Virus record (IMG/VR): IMGVR_UViG_3300032304_000005
Location: 1 to 25,891 of that record
Source: a virus
Length of the DNA: 25,891 nucleotides
Direction: 5' to 3' (one strand)
The translations under genes and the position numbers were made by a program. Positions 1 through 6,530 of this stretch are shown here, one piece after another (position 1 is the stretch's first letter; each line of letters starts with the position of its first letter). Under the pieces are notes generated by a model. The model saw only the letters and a program-made list of their open reading frames with translations, ran no database searches and was not told where the DNA came from.

Positions 1-1
1 A

Positions 2-160
2 AAGACAGGAGAGCGTTATCTCCCAGAAAAGGCGATCAAAGCTCTAAGCCCCGCCGAGTATGCAGCCACAACGAAGGCAAAGCGAAAAGGCAAGGCAGCA
101 GGTAAACAGTTTGTAGCGCAGCCTAAAGGCATTGCAAAGAAAACATCGGGGTTTAGGTAA
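2..160 (+). CDS. C-terminal end of an unidentified phage gene (5' truncated by window)
   Basis: An open frame runs from base 2 to a TAA at 158-160, giving 52 residues that end GIAKKTSGFR. The segment is strongly basic and Ala/Lys-rich (ALSPAEYAATTKAKRKGKAA). Such a tail is typical of the C-terminus of a virion protein that touches DNA or a partner, but no diagnostic motif is visible. Its stop overlaps the ATG of the next gene in a TAATG arrangement, which supports it as a real member of the late operon. By synteny with podovirus-like phages it could be the end of a capsid, portal-region or minor structural protein; that part is inference. The start lies outside the window. Confidence 0.75.
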   Translation, partial: KTGERYLPEKAIKALSPAEYAATTKAKRKGKAAGKQFVAQPKGIAKKTSGFR

Positions 161-336
161 TGGCGGAAAAATGGATTCAAAAAGCTATAAAGAAACCGGG
201 CGCACTTCGGAAAAGCCTTGGCGTGAAGGCAGGTCAGACCATCCCGGCAAAGAAGCTGTCTGCAGCTGCGCAAAAACCCGGTACCTTAGGAAAACGTGCC
301 CGACTTGCAGAAACGCTAAAAGGTTTCAAAAAATAA
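160..336 (+). CDS. Small basic conserved phage protein, 58 aa
   Basis: The ATG at 160 overlaps the preceding TAA by one base, and the frame runs to a TAA at 334-336. The product starts MAEKWIQKAIKKPGALRKSL and is rich in Lys, Arg and Ala; near its middle it has PAKKLSAAAQKPG. I recognise the N-terminal MAEKWIQKAIKKPGAL pattern as recurrent in small proteins next to structural genes of phages of this kind, but no function is established to my knowledge. The charge suggests binding to DNA or to an acidic partner, which is inference. A longer open frame at 132-341 in another phase would disrupt both this gene and the upstream stop, so I treat it as a shadow. Confidence 0.75.
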   Translation: MAEKWIQKAIKKPGALRKSLGVKAGQTIPAKKLSAAAQKPGTLGKRARLAETLKGFKK

Positions 337-344
337 GGTAGATC

Positions 345-1088
345 ATGCCGTACACAACTTCGACAACCAGTTTTAATCCTGAACTCAATGAGTTAATGGA
401 AGAGGCGTTTGAACGTTGCGGCGTTGAGATGCGTACTGGCTATCATTTTCGTACAGCAAGACGTAGTTTAAATTTCCTTACTACGGAATGGGCTAACAGA
501 GGTATTAATCTTTGGACTATTGAGCAAGGCCAAATACCGTTAATACAAGGACAGTACATATATGATCTACCTAATGACACCGTGGATTTATTGGAACATG
601 TTATTCGCACTAATCCCGGACAGATTGGCAACCAAACTGATATTAACATCAGTAGAATTAGCGTTTCCACGTACTCAACAATCCCAAACAAAATAACGCA
701 AGGTCGTCCTATTCAGGTGTGGGTAAACCGCCGTTCAGGGCAAACGACTAATGCAGTAGGCGCAACCCCTCAAGTTCCACAAATTAATGTATGGCCTTCA
801 CCAGATCAAGGTAGCCTAGCAGCACCATTTTATTATTTTGTGTACTGGCGTTTACGTCGCATGGTTGACGCAGGTACAGGCGTAAACGTTGAAGATATAC
901 CATTCCGTTTTCAGAACGCATTAGTTGCCGGTTTGGCGTATATGATTTCATCCAAACTGCCAGAGATAGACCCTAATCGTATTATGATGTTGAAGGCACA
1001 GTACGATGAAGCATGGGATTTAGCATCGTCTGAAGATAGAGAGAAAGCACCTGATCGCTACGTACCACGCATGACCTTCTATAGGTGA
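345..1088 (+). CDS. Probable head-tail adaptor / packaged-DNA stabilisation protein (P22 gp4-like)
   Basis: This 247-aa protein belongs to a family common in podovirus-like phages, variously named tail tubular protein A, gp4-like stabilisation factor or head-tail adaptor. It would sit under the portal ring, close the packaged head and receive the tail. Recognisable parts are an N-terminal helical section (LNELMEEAFERCG, ARRSLNFLTTEWANRG), a central beta section (QGQYIYDLPNDTVDLLEHV, QGRPIQVWVNRR, INVWPSPD, FVYWRLRRM) and a C-terminal helical part (FRFQNALVAGLAYMISSKLP, then the ALLxAxY-like KAQYDEAW). An AAGG-type ribosome site lies just before ATG 345. The order adaptor, zinc-ribbon protein, second adaptor fits a connector cluster. 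The family call is by recognition of the sequence pattern; the exact structural role is inferred. Confidence 0.75.
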   Translation: MPYTTSTTSFNPELNELMEEAFERCGVEMRTGYHFRTARRSLNFLTTEWANRGINLWTIEQGQIPLIQGQYIYDLPNDTVDLLEHVIRTNPGQIGNQTDINISRISVSTYSTIPNKITQGRPIQVWVNRRSGQTTNAVGATPQVPQINVWPSPDQGSLAAPFYYFVYWRLRRMVDAGTGVNVEDIPFRFQNALVAGLAYMISSKLPEIDPNRIMMLKAQYDEAWDLASSEDREKAPDRYVPRMTFYR

Positions 1089-1091
1089 TGT

Positions 1092-1499
1092 ATGTCAAGT
1101 AAATATTCGTCAGGTAAACATTCAATCGCCGAGTGCGATAGATGTGGGTTTAGGTATAAGTTAAAAGAGTTACGGAAGTTGACGATCAAAACAAAGAACG
1201 TCAACATAAAAGTGTGTCAAACGTGTTGGGAACCAGATCAGCCGCAATTGTCATTAGGTCTGTACCCAGTTAACGACCCACAAGCAGTAAGAGAACCAAG
1301 ACCAGATGTTAGCTATTATCAGTCAGGCTATACCGGATTGCAGTTAACTAATAATACAGATTTTGGTGACCCTAGTGGTGGTAGTAGGGTGTTTCAGTGG
1401 GGCTGGTGGCCTGTTGGTGGAGCAAGTGCTAATGATGCAGGTTTAACGCCTAACAACTTAGCAGTACGATGCTTAGTAGGGTCAGTAACAATTTCTTAG
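1092..1499 (+). CDS. Conserved phage zinc-ribbon protein, 135 aa
   Basis: The N-terminal third has two CxxC pairs, Cys15-x2-Cys18 (CDRCGFRYKLKELRK) and Cys42-x2-Cys45 (CQTCWEPDQPQ). They are 23 residues apart, the geometry of a Cys4 zinc ribbon. It continues with the family-like stretch SLGLYPVNDPQAVREPRPD. The C-terminal half is different in character: Gly/Asn/Trp-rich with short predicted beta strands (VFQWGWWPVGG, LAVRCLVGSVTIS), and may be a small surface-exposed domain. A ribosome site AGGTG lies in the end of the preceding gene. I recognise the N-terminal module as recurrent between adaptor genes in related phages, but no function is assigned; a structural or assembly role in the connector is inferred from neighbours. 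Confidence 0.7.
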   Translation: MSSKYSSGKHSIAECDRCGFRYKLKELRKLTIKTKNVNIKVCQTCWEPDQPQLSLGLYPVNDPQAVREPRPDVSYYQSGYTGLQLTNNTDFGDPSGGSRVFQWGWWPVGGASANDAGLTPNNLAVRCLVGSVTIS

Positions 1500-1508
1500 G
1501 AGTAAAAC

Positions 1509-1712
1509 ATGGACAAGATGGACAAAAAGCAAGACAAAGCAATGATTAAAAAAGCTATGGGTCAACACGACACTCAGCAACATAAGGGCAAAAAGACTAC
1601 GCTAAAACTTAAAAAAGGTGGTTCATGTTATGCCAAAGGCGGCGTAACTACTGAGTCTATGAAAAGCATGGGTCGTAACATGGCACGTGTAGCTAACCAG
1701 AAATCGGGCTAA
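1509..1712 (+). CDS. Small Lys/Gly-rich phage protein with KKGG/KGG motifs, 67 aa
   Basis: This is a 67-residue, highly charged protein. The N-terminus (KQDKAMIKKAMGQHDTQQHK) looks helical. It is followed by a basic linker and two glycine pairs in LKKGGSCYAKGG (residues 34-45), then a second helix ending at VANQKSG. An AGGAG-type ribosome site precedes ATG 1509. Similar Lys-rich small proteins with the KQDKAMIKKA pattern occur beside head-tail genes in related phages, with unknown role. The double-glycine pattern resembles motifs in the internal proteins encoded at 12722-18022 of this window, which may be coincidental. Confidence 0.7.
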   Translation: MDKMDKKQDKAMIKKAMGQHDTQQHKGKKTTLKLKKGGSCYAKGGVTTESMKSMGRNMARVANQKSG

Positions 1713-1721
1713 GGGATAATC

Positions 1722-1991
1722 ATGGCTAAGTTTTCACAAAAAGTAATGGGCAAAGAAGTGGGTCAAGCCGCTGTCTATGCTAAACCACACAGTATGTCTG
1801 GAGGTCCTATGGCTACAAAGAAAATGGTTGACCCGAACACATTGTCAGCTAATAAGATGACTAGAAAAACAGCTACCCCACGCGTAAGCGCAGGCGACCC
1901 TGCTGCGGATAACGTAAAGACTGACGGTATTAAAATTCGTGGTACAGGTGCAGCTACTAAAGGTGTGATGGCACGTGGGCCAATGGCTTAA
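1722..1991 (+). CDS. Small conserved phage protein, 89 aa
   Basis: The product is 89 residues, low in complexity and rich in Ala, Gly, Lys and Met, with little hydrophobic core; it is probably extended or disordered on its own. The C-terminal sequence KIRGTGAATKGVMARGPMA is a pattern I have seen in small proteins of other phages with this gene order. AAGGGA ten bases before ATG 1722 is a good ribosome site, and the following gene begins 9 nt after the stop. No domain or catalytic motif is visible. It could be a minor virion component, but there is no direct evidence. Confidence 0.7.
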   Translation: MAKFSQKVMGKEVGQAAVYAKPHSMSGGPMATKKMVDPNTLSANKMTRKTATPRVSAGDPAADNVKTDGIKIRGTGAATKGVMARGPMA

Positions 1992-2000
1992 GGGATTACT

Positions 2001-2927
2001 GTGACGTATTCTGAACTTATAACTGCGATTACTTCTTATACCCAGAACTACGAAAGTGATTTTCTGGAGAATTTGCCTGTGTTTGTTCAACAGGCAGAAA
2101 AGCGCATTTATAACAGTGTTCAGATACCCGCATTACGTAAAAATGTTACAGGCGCAGTTTTAAGTGGTAATAAGTATGTGTCTTGCCCTTCCGATTTTTT
2201 ATCAGTTTTTTCTTTGGCTGTTATTGATACTGACGGTAACTACGAATACTTACTCAATAAAGATGTAAACTTTATGAGAGCGTCTTACCCAAACCCTAAT
2301 ACCATAGGGCTACCTAAATATTATGCTTTATTTGGACCTACAGTAACTAATGGGTTACCAACAGATGAACTAAGTTTTATTATTGCGCCTACACCAGATC
2401 AATCGTATACGGTTGAAATGCATTATTACTATTATCCAGTATCTATAGTGCAAGGTATTATCACCATATTTAGTGGAGGATTTTCTGGGGGTTCTGGCTA
2501 CACCAATGGTACTTACTTTAACGTCCCTTTAACGGGTGGTTCTGGTTCCGGAGCCACTGCTAATATTACTGTCTCTAATAATGTGGTTTCAAGCGCAGTA
2601 CTTACTAATGGTGGTTCCCTATATGTTGCTGGTGATCAGTTAAGTGCAGGTCAAGCAGATTTGGGAGTAGGTTCCGGATTTTTGATTACTGTTAACACTG
2701 TATCAAATACCGCAGGTGTATCATGGTTAGGCGATAATTATGACCCAGTATTACTTTATGCTTCGTTAGTAGAGGCGTACACCTTCATGAAAGGTGAAGC
2801 TGATATTATGACGTTCTATGAAAAGAAATACCAAGATGCATTAGGTCAATTGAATCGTCTGGGTACAGGTCTGGAGCGTGGCGATTCGTACCGTGATGGA
2901 CAAGCTAAGATTAAGGTTAACCCATAA
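2001..2927 (+). CDS. Phage adaptor-type structural protein with an inserted beta-rich domain
   Basis: Residues 1-147 and 238-308 match the phage adaptor pattern I know from related phages: an N-terminal TYSELITAITSYTQ helix, FVQQAEKRIY, the central PSDFL and PKYYALFG strands, HYYYYP, and a C-terminal DPVLLYASLVEAYTFMKGE helix followed by KKYQDALGQL. Between them (about residues 148-237, bases 2443-2718) is a Gly/Ser/Thr-rich stretch with the repeated pattern GGSGYTNGTY and GGSGSGATANITV. It looks like a separate beta domain replacing what is normally a short linker. The start is GTG at 2001, chosen because AAGGG at 1990-1994 is correctly spaced and no ATG is near. The stop overlaps the next ATG (TAATG). 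Confidence 0.7.
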   Translation: MTYSELITAITSYTQNYESDFLENLPVFVQQAEKRIYNSVQIPALRKNVTGAVLSGNKYVSCPSDFLSVFSLAVIDTDGNYEYLLNKDVNFMRASYPNPNTIGLPKYYALFGPTVTNGLPTDELSFIIAPTPDQSYTVEMHYYYYPVSIVQGIITIFSGGFSGGSGYTNGTYFNVPLTGGSGSGATANITVSNNVVSSAVLTNGGSLYVAGDQLSAGQADLGVGSGFLITVNTVSNTAGVSWLGDNYDPVLLYASLVEAYTFMKGEADIMTFYEKKYQDALGQLNRLGTGLERGDSYRDGQAKIKVNP

Positions 2928-3352
2928 TGCCTATCCAACAAGGTCAGACGTTAAGTTTTAGAAGCGATATTGTGCAGGGGGATCAAGACCTTTCTGCTAA
3001 TACGTTAAAGGTGGCTTTGTATGATGGCTTCGCTACGCTGGGTCCTACTACGACTGCTTACTCTACTACTAATGAAGTCGTAGGTACAGGTTATACGGCA
3101 GGTGGCAATACTATTACAGGCGTTACTATTACTACGGACGTTAACACAAATACTGTGTATGTAAATTTTAATAATGTGTCTTGGCCCGGTGCTTCGTTTA
3201 CTGCACGTGGGGCGTTGATATATAACAGTACACAGAGTAATAAGTCGATTGCAGTATTAGATTTTGGATCAGATAAGATATTTACTAGTACAAATAACAC
3301 TGTAACAATGCCTGTTAATTCAGCAACAACCGCACTACTTAGATTTGTATAG
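2927..3352 (+). CDS. Small beta-rich virion protein, paralogue A, 141 aa
   Basis: This 141-residue protein is mostly beta strands and turns, rich in Thr, Asn and Gly. It has the pattern F(K/R)S(E/D)I(L/V)QG near the N-terminus, then TLKVALYDG, GTGYTAGGNTI, ARGALIYNSTQSNKSI, VLDFGSDK and a final ALLRFV. It aligns over its whole length with the product of 3569-4024, sharing GYTAGG and IYNSTQ(S/G)NK, so the two are paralogues. The family occurs in the tail or decoration region of many phages; it is likely a surface or tail structural subunit, with no enzymatic motif. The ATG shares a base with the upstream stop. Confidence 0.7.
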   Translation: MPIQQGQTLSFRSDIVQGDQDLSANTLKVALYDGFATLGPTTTAYSTTNEVVGTGYTAGGNTITGVTITTDVNTNTVYVNFNNVSWPGASFTARGALIYNSTQSNKSIAVLDFGSDKIFTSTNNTVTMPVNSATTALLRFV

Positions 3353-3360
3353 GAGTTTTT

Positions 3361-3558
3361 ATGGCTGATATATTTACAACTAAAGGCTACATGGATGAGA
3401 GCCTACTTGAAAAACGTACCGGGGTTGATGAAAACGACAACGAACGCGCAGAATGGACTGAGTATTGGCTTAATGACGAGTTAGTACATCGCTCAGTACA
3501 TATGGTAATAAAGAAGTTTACTTTAACAGGCGAAGCCGTCGCCGCATCTTTAGGATAA
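3361..3558 (+). CDS. Small acidic conserved phage protein, 65 aa
   Basis: The 65-residue product contains MDESLLEKRTG, DENDNERAEWTEYWL and ELVHRSVHMVIKK. It looks like one acidic helical segment followed by a short beta or helical tail. TAGGAG directly before ATG 3361 is a strong ribosome site. It sits between two paralogous structural genes, and I have seen comparable small proteins in this position in related phages, but its function is unknown to me. No membrane segment or catalytic motif is visible. Confidence 0.65.
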   Translation: MADIFTTKGYMDESLLEKRTGVDENDNERAEWTEYWLNDELVHRSVHMVIKKFTLTGEAVAASLG

Positions 3559-3568
3559 AGGAAATATC

Positions 3569-4024
3569 ATGGCAAATACACAAGCAATGGCGACCTCGTT
3601 TAAAAGCGAAATTTTACAAGGCGTACATAATTTTGGCACAGCACCTATACGTGCAGCTACTACTGCGGATACGTTTAAAGCAGCTCTATATTTAGCATCA
3701 GCCACAGTTAATGCTTCAACTACTGTATATTCTTCAACTGGTGAAGTAACAGGTGCGGGGTATACGGCAGGTGGTGTTACGGTTACTAATGCAACTGCCC
3801 CAACAACATCTGGCACCACTGCATACTGGACACCTTCAGCTTCAATTACTTATACGAGTGTGACTTTATCTACAGCATTTGATGCTGTATTTATATACAA
3901 CAGCACACAAGGTAACAAAGCAGTAAGTGTTCATACCTTTGGTTCGCAGACTATTACTGCTGGTACATTTACGTTACTGATGCCAACTAATGGTCCCGGT
4001 ACTGCGCTGTTAAATATCGCTTAA
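3569..4024 (+). CDS. Small beta-rich virion protein, paralogue B, 151 aa
   Basis: This protein has the same architecture as the one encoded at 2927-3352: SFKSEILQGVHNF at the N-terminus, DTFKAALYLASATV, GAGYTAGGVTV, a Thr/Ser-rich middle, FIYNSTQGNKAVSV and a hydrophobic C-terminus TALLNIA. The shared GYTAGG and IYNSTQ-x-NK cores at equivalent places show duplication of one gene, with the 65-aa gene left between the copies. AAAGGA before ATG 3569 gives the start. Two related subunits may occupy different positions in the virion or form a mixed ring; that is inference. No enzymatic residues are visible. Confidence 0.7.
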   Translation: MANTQAMATSFKSEILQGVHNFGTAPIRAATTADTFKAALYLASATVNASTTVYSSTGEVTGAGYTAGGVTVTNATAPTTSGTTAYWTPSASITYTSVTLSTAFDAVFIYNSTQGNKAVSVHTFGSQTITAGTFTLLMPTNGPGTALLNIA

Positions 4025-4047
4025 CTCTTTAAAAGGCGGGCGTAGCC

Positions 4048-4968
4048 ATGTTTGGTATAAGTTCGTTCGCCGGAGCAACCTTTTCCGGGTTATCTGAGAA
4101 CGTAGTATATGTTTCTCTATCTGGGGTAACAGGAACTGGATCAGTTGGCAGTATTACAGAAACACAGGACGTTGGTGTTACTGCGGTCACAGCAACAGGT
4201 TCGGTTGGGAATGTTGCGTTTGGTCCAGCCGATGTCCTAATAGGAGTATCGGCTACAGGTGTTGCTGGTACCGTAACAGTTGACGATAGACAATTTACGT
4301 TAACTGGGGTCTCTGCAACTGCATCAGTAGGGAATGTTGCGTTTGGTAAAGAAGGTATTGTATCCGCAGTAACAGCTACTGGGTCTGTTGGTAATGTAAC
4401 AGTAGAAGAGCGACAGCTAGGTATAACTGCAGTAACGGGCACTGGGTCAGTTGGCGATCTTGCGTATGTTGAACAGGATAATGTTACTGGAGTAGCCGCC
4501 ACAGGTTCAGTTGGTAATGTAATAATTAACCAGCAAGTATCGTTAGTAGGTATATCAGCTACAGGCTTTGATGGAAGCGTAGGCTATCAAAAAGTTGCGT
4601 CGATAAGCGCCGTAACTGCTACAGGTGATGTCGGTAGTGTTACGTTTGCTGAACAGTATGATGTTACTGCAGTAGCCGCCACAGGTTCAGTTGGTGATGT
4701 ATCTTTTGGTGAACTAACAATAAGCCTATCTGGTGTAACTGGAACTGGATTGGCTGGCAATATAATTTATGGATTACCTGTCTCCGTAACAGGAGTAACA
4801 GGGACTGGCAGCGTAAGTAGTACTACATTTGTACCTTTAATATCTAGCAGTTTAAGTGGTGTATCAGCAATAGGTAGTGTAGGTACTGTGACAGCACTGC
4901 CGCATTGGGAGTGGATAAACAACGCCCAAAATGCAGATTGGCAACTAATAACTACTGAGGTGTATTAA
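4048..4968 (+). CDS. Repeat protein built of thirteen ~20-residue beta repeats
   Basis: After a short leader (residues 1-24), the 306-aa product consists of 13 imperfect units of 20-22 residues. The consensus is close to (G/A)V(S/T)ATGSVGNV followed by a variable ~10-residue stretch such as FGKEGIVS or VEERQLGIT. The last unit runs into a unique Trp-rich tail ending TTEVY. Each unit would form a strand-turn-strand, so the protein is probably an elongated beta solenoid or fibre. The repeats also show at DNA level as a ~60-bp periodicity between about 4117 and 4890. It lies directly upstream of a tail fibre gene, so a fibre, spike or decoration role is likely but inferred. No signal peptide or catalytic motif is seen. 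Confidence 0.65.
   Translation: MFGISSFAGATFSGLSENVVYVSLSGVTGTGSVGSITETQDVGVTAVTATGSVGNVAFGPADVLIGVSATGVAGTVTVDDRQFTLTGVSATASVGNVAFGKEGIVSAVTATGSVGNVTVEERQLGITAVTGTGSVGDLAYVEQDNVTGVAATGSVGNVIINQQVSLVGISATGFDGSVGYQKVASISAVTATGDVGSVTFAEQYDVTAVAATGSVGDVSFGELTISLSGVTGTGLAGNIIYGLPVSVTGVTGTGSVSSTTFVPLISSSLSGVSAIGSVGTVTALPHWEWINNAQNADWQLITTEVY
4120..4890 (+). repeat. Coding tandem repeat, ~60-bp units (13 copies)
   Basis: Within the repeat protein gene, related 60-66 bp units follow head to tail, each beginning around a GTAACAGxxACTGG or GTAxCxGCxACAGG core and a TCAGTTGG-type segment. Some adjacent and distant units are close in sequence, for example the stretch around 4490-4515 and that around 4670-4695, both with GTAGCCGCCACAGGTTCAGT. 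This suggests recent unit duplication or conversion. Confidence 0.7.
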
Positions 4969-6258
4969 ATGGCATTAGTTCTAAAAGACAGAGTTAAAGA
5001 AACTTGTACAAGTCCCGGCACAGGTACAGTTACGCTATTAGGCGCATCTACGGGTTATGTTTCGTTTTCCGTTATAGGTAACGGCAATACTACTTACTAT
5101 ACAATTGCAGATCAGACCGGTAATAACTGGGAAGTAGGTATCGGCATTTACACCTCATCAGGTACTACGCTGACTAGAGACACAGTGCTTTCTAACTCTT
5201 TAGGTACAACCGCAAGGATTAATTTTTCATCGGGCACTCAAGACGTATTCGTTACTTATCCATCTGGGCGTTCAGTATATGCCGATGGTACTACGTTAAC
5301 AGCTACTAATAGTTCTGTGCTTCCAGTTGCTAGCGGTGGTACAGGATTAAGCTCAACACCTACAAATGGTCAATTAGATATTGGTAACGGCACAGGGTTT
5401 ACCAGAGCTACAGTAACCGCAGGTAGTGGCATATCTGTTACTAACGGTTCAGGTTCTATTACTGTTGCAGCGTCAACAATACCTGTAGCTAACGGCGGTA
5501 CTGGACAGACAACATACACAGATGGTCAATTACTAATTGGTAATTCAACTGGTAATACTCTAAGTAAAGCTACATTAACAGCAGGTAGTGGTATCACTGT
5601 TACTAATGGAGCAGGTGCTATTACTATTGCTTCTAGTGGCGGTGGTGGTTTCTCTAACATACAGGTGTTTACATCTAGCGGCACATTTACTGTTCCAACG
5701 GGTATTACTAAAGTTAAGGTTACTGTTGTCGGTGGTGGTGGTGGATCAGGTTATGTGGAAGATAATATAGGTGGCACACAATGCGCCAGTGCTGGAGGAG
5801 GAGCTGGCGGGGCAGCTATAGAGATTATTTCTGGCTTAACTCCCGGAGGCACTGTTACAGTTACTGTAGGGGCTGGTGGTACAGCTGGTGGCAATGGAGG
5901 TACAGGGGGTACTTCAAGTTTTGGTGCTTTTTGTTCTGCAACTGGTGGCTCTGGCACACCGGCACGTTTTGCTTCTTCAGGGTCTCTAGACCAGTCTGCG
6001 TATAACGGTGGATTAGGGTCTGGTGGAAATTTAAATATTAAGGGTGGTTGTGGTACCAGTAGCACTAATGGCTGGGGCGGAAACGGTGGGGCATCTATAT
6101 TAGGCGGTGGAGTATCTGGCAATACCACAAACGAAAGCTCTGCTGGTGCTACTGGTGGGCAATATGGTGGTGGTGCTTCAGGCGCTATAGTTGGGGCTGA
6201 CAGCGGCGGGCGGAGTGGCGGTGCGGGTGCAGCTGGTGTAGTTATTGTGGAGTATTGA
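4969..6258 (+). CDS. Tail fibre protein with glycine-rich C-terminal domain
   Basis: The 429-aa product starts MALVLKDRVKETC, a typical N-terminal (virion-attaching) domain of phage fibres, with NTTYYTI, NNWEVGIG and DVFVTYPSGRSVYADG. Residues ~117-220 hold two ~53-residue tandem repeats of the form LPVASGGTGLSS / IPVANGGTGQTT, then DGQLLIGN and TAGSGITVTNGAGAIT. The last ~190 residues are glycine-rich, beginning FTSSGTFTVPTGITKVKVTV and continuing as GGGGSG, GGAGGAA and GGAGAAGVVIVEY. They resemble Gly-rich receptor-binding tips that fold as polyglycine helices or beta rolls. The role would be host recognition. The next two small genes are probably fibre-associated. The call is by pattern recognition and is fairly sure for fibre; the receptor cannot be inferred. 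Confidence 0.85.
   Translation: MALVLKDRVKETCTSPGTGTVTLLGASTGYVSFSVIGNGNTTYYTIADQTGNNWEVGIGIYTSSGTTLTRDTVLSNSLGTTARINFSSGTQDVFVTYPSGRSVYADGTTLTATNSSVLPVASGGTGLSSTPTNGQLDIGNGTGFTRATVTAGSGISVTNGSGSITVAASTIPVANGGTGQTTYTDGQLLIGNSTGNTLSKATLTAGSGITVTNGAGAITIASSGGGGFSNIQVFTSSGTFTVPTGITKVKVTVVGGGGGSGYVEDNIGGTQCASAGGGAGGAAIEIISGLTPGGTVTVTVGAGGTAGGNGGTGGTSSFGAFCSATGGSGTPARFASSGSLDQSAYNGGLGSGGNLNIKGGCGTSSTNGWGGNGGASILGGGVSGNTTNESSAGATGGQYGGGASGAIVGADSGGRSGGAGAAGVVIVEY
5318..5636 (+). repeat. Two ~159-bp tandem repeats inside the fibre gene
   Basis: Units starting near 5319 and 5478 encode (L/I)PVA(S/N)GGTG...DGQL(D/L)IGN...TAGSGI(S/T)VTNG. DNA identity is high in the segment GCAGGTAGTGG(C/T)AT, seen at about 5419 and 5581. 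This is the common shaft repeat of such fibres. Confidence 0.7.
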
Positions 6259-6260
6259 TT

Positions 6261-6530
6261 ATGAAAAACGCTTTAATTTCTCCTAATGAACAGGTTTATA
6301 AATACGATGGTACTTTGTTAGGCGTAAGAGTTGCTGAAGTATCTGATACTACATTTGAAGTTAATCCTATTTTATTCTGGGTTGAGTGCGCTGACGATGT
6401 ATTGGCAGATTATTTTTACTATGACACAGATACGCAAACTATTATTGCTACGCCAGTAAAGCCTACACCCCCTGCACCTACTCCTGATGTGACTAACACA
6501 ACTGGCGACGCTCCGAATGTCATTGCTTAA
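6261..6530 (+). CDS. Small conserved fibre-associated protein, 89 aa
   Basis: The product begins MKNALISPNEQVYKYDGTLLG and contains VNPILFWVECADDVLADYFYYD, then a proline-rich C-terminal tail (KPTPPAPTP). I recognise the pattern LFWV(D/E)CADDV-x-AD-x-(F/Y)YYD from small proteins placed just after fibre genes in other phages. A role in fibre assembly or capping is suggested by that position only. An in-frame TTG at 6255 is possible, but it overlaps the upstream stop and leaves only 2 nt after GTGGAG. The ATG at 6261 has an 8-nt spacing to that ribosome site, so I prefer it. Confidence 0.65.
   Translation: MKNALISPNEQVYKYDGTLLGVRVAEVSDTTFEVNPILFWVECADDVLADYFYYDTDTQTIIATPVKPTPPAPTPDVTNTTGDAPNVIA

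Noticed and set aside
132-341. 69-aa plus-strand open frame over the first small genes
   Set aside because: It conflicts with two frames that fit together by a TAATG overlap (2-160 and 160-336); its residue composition is atypical and its ribosome site poor.
4120-4890. ~60-bp periodic repeats considered as a CRISPR-like array
   Set aside because: The whole region is one open frame with codon-phased degenerate repeats; there are no identical direct repeats of fixed length or unique spacers.
5751-6128. 125-aa minus-strand proline-rich open frame
   Set aside because: It is the antisense of the glycine-rich fibre tip; GG codons read in reverse give prolines, and there is no ribosome site or sensible composition.
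6255-6260. TTG start for the fibre-associated protein
   Set aside because: It leaves only 2 nt after GTGGAG and overlaps the upstream stop; the ATG two codons later has normal spacing.
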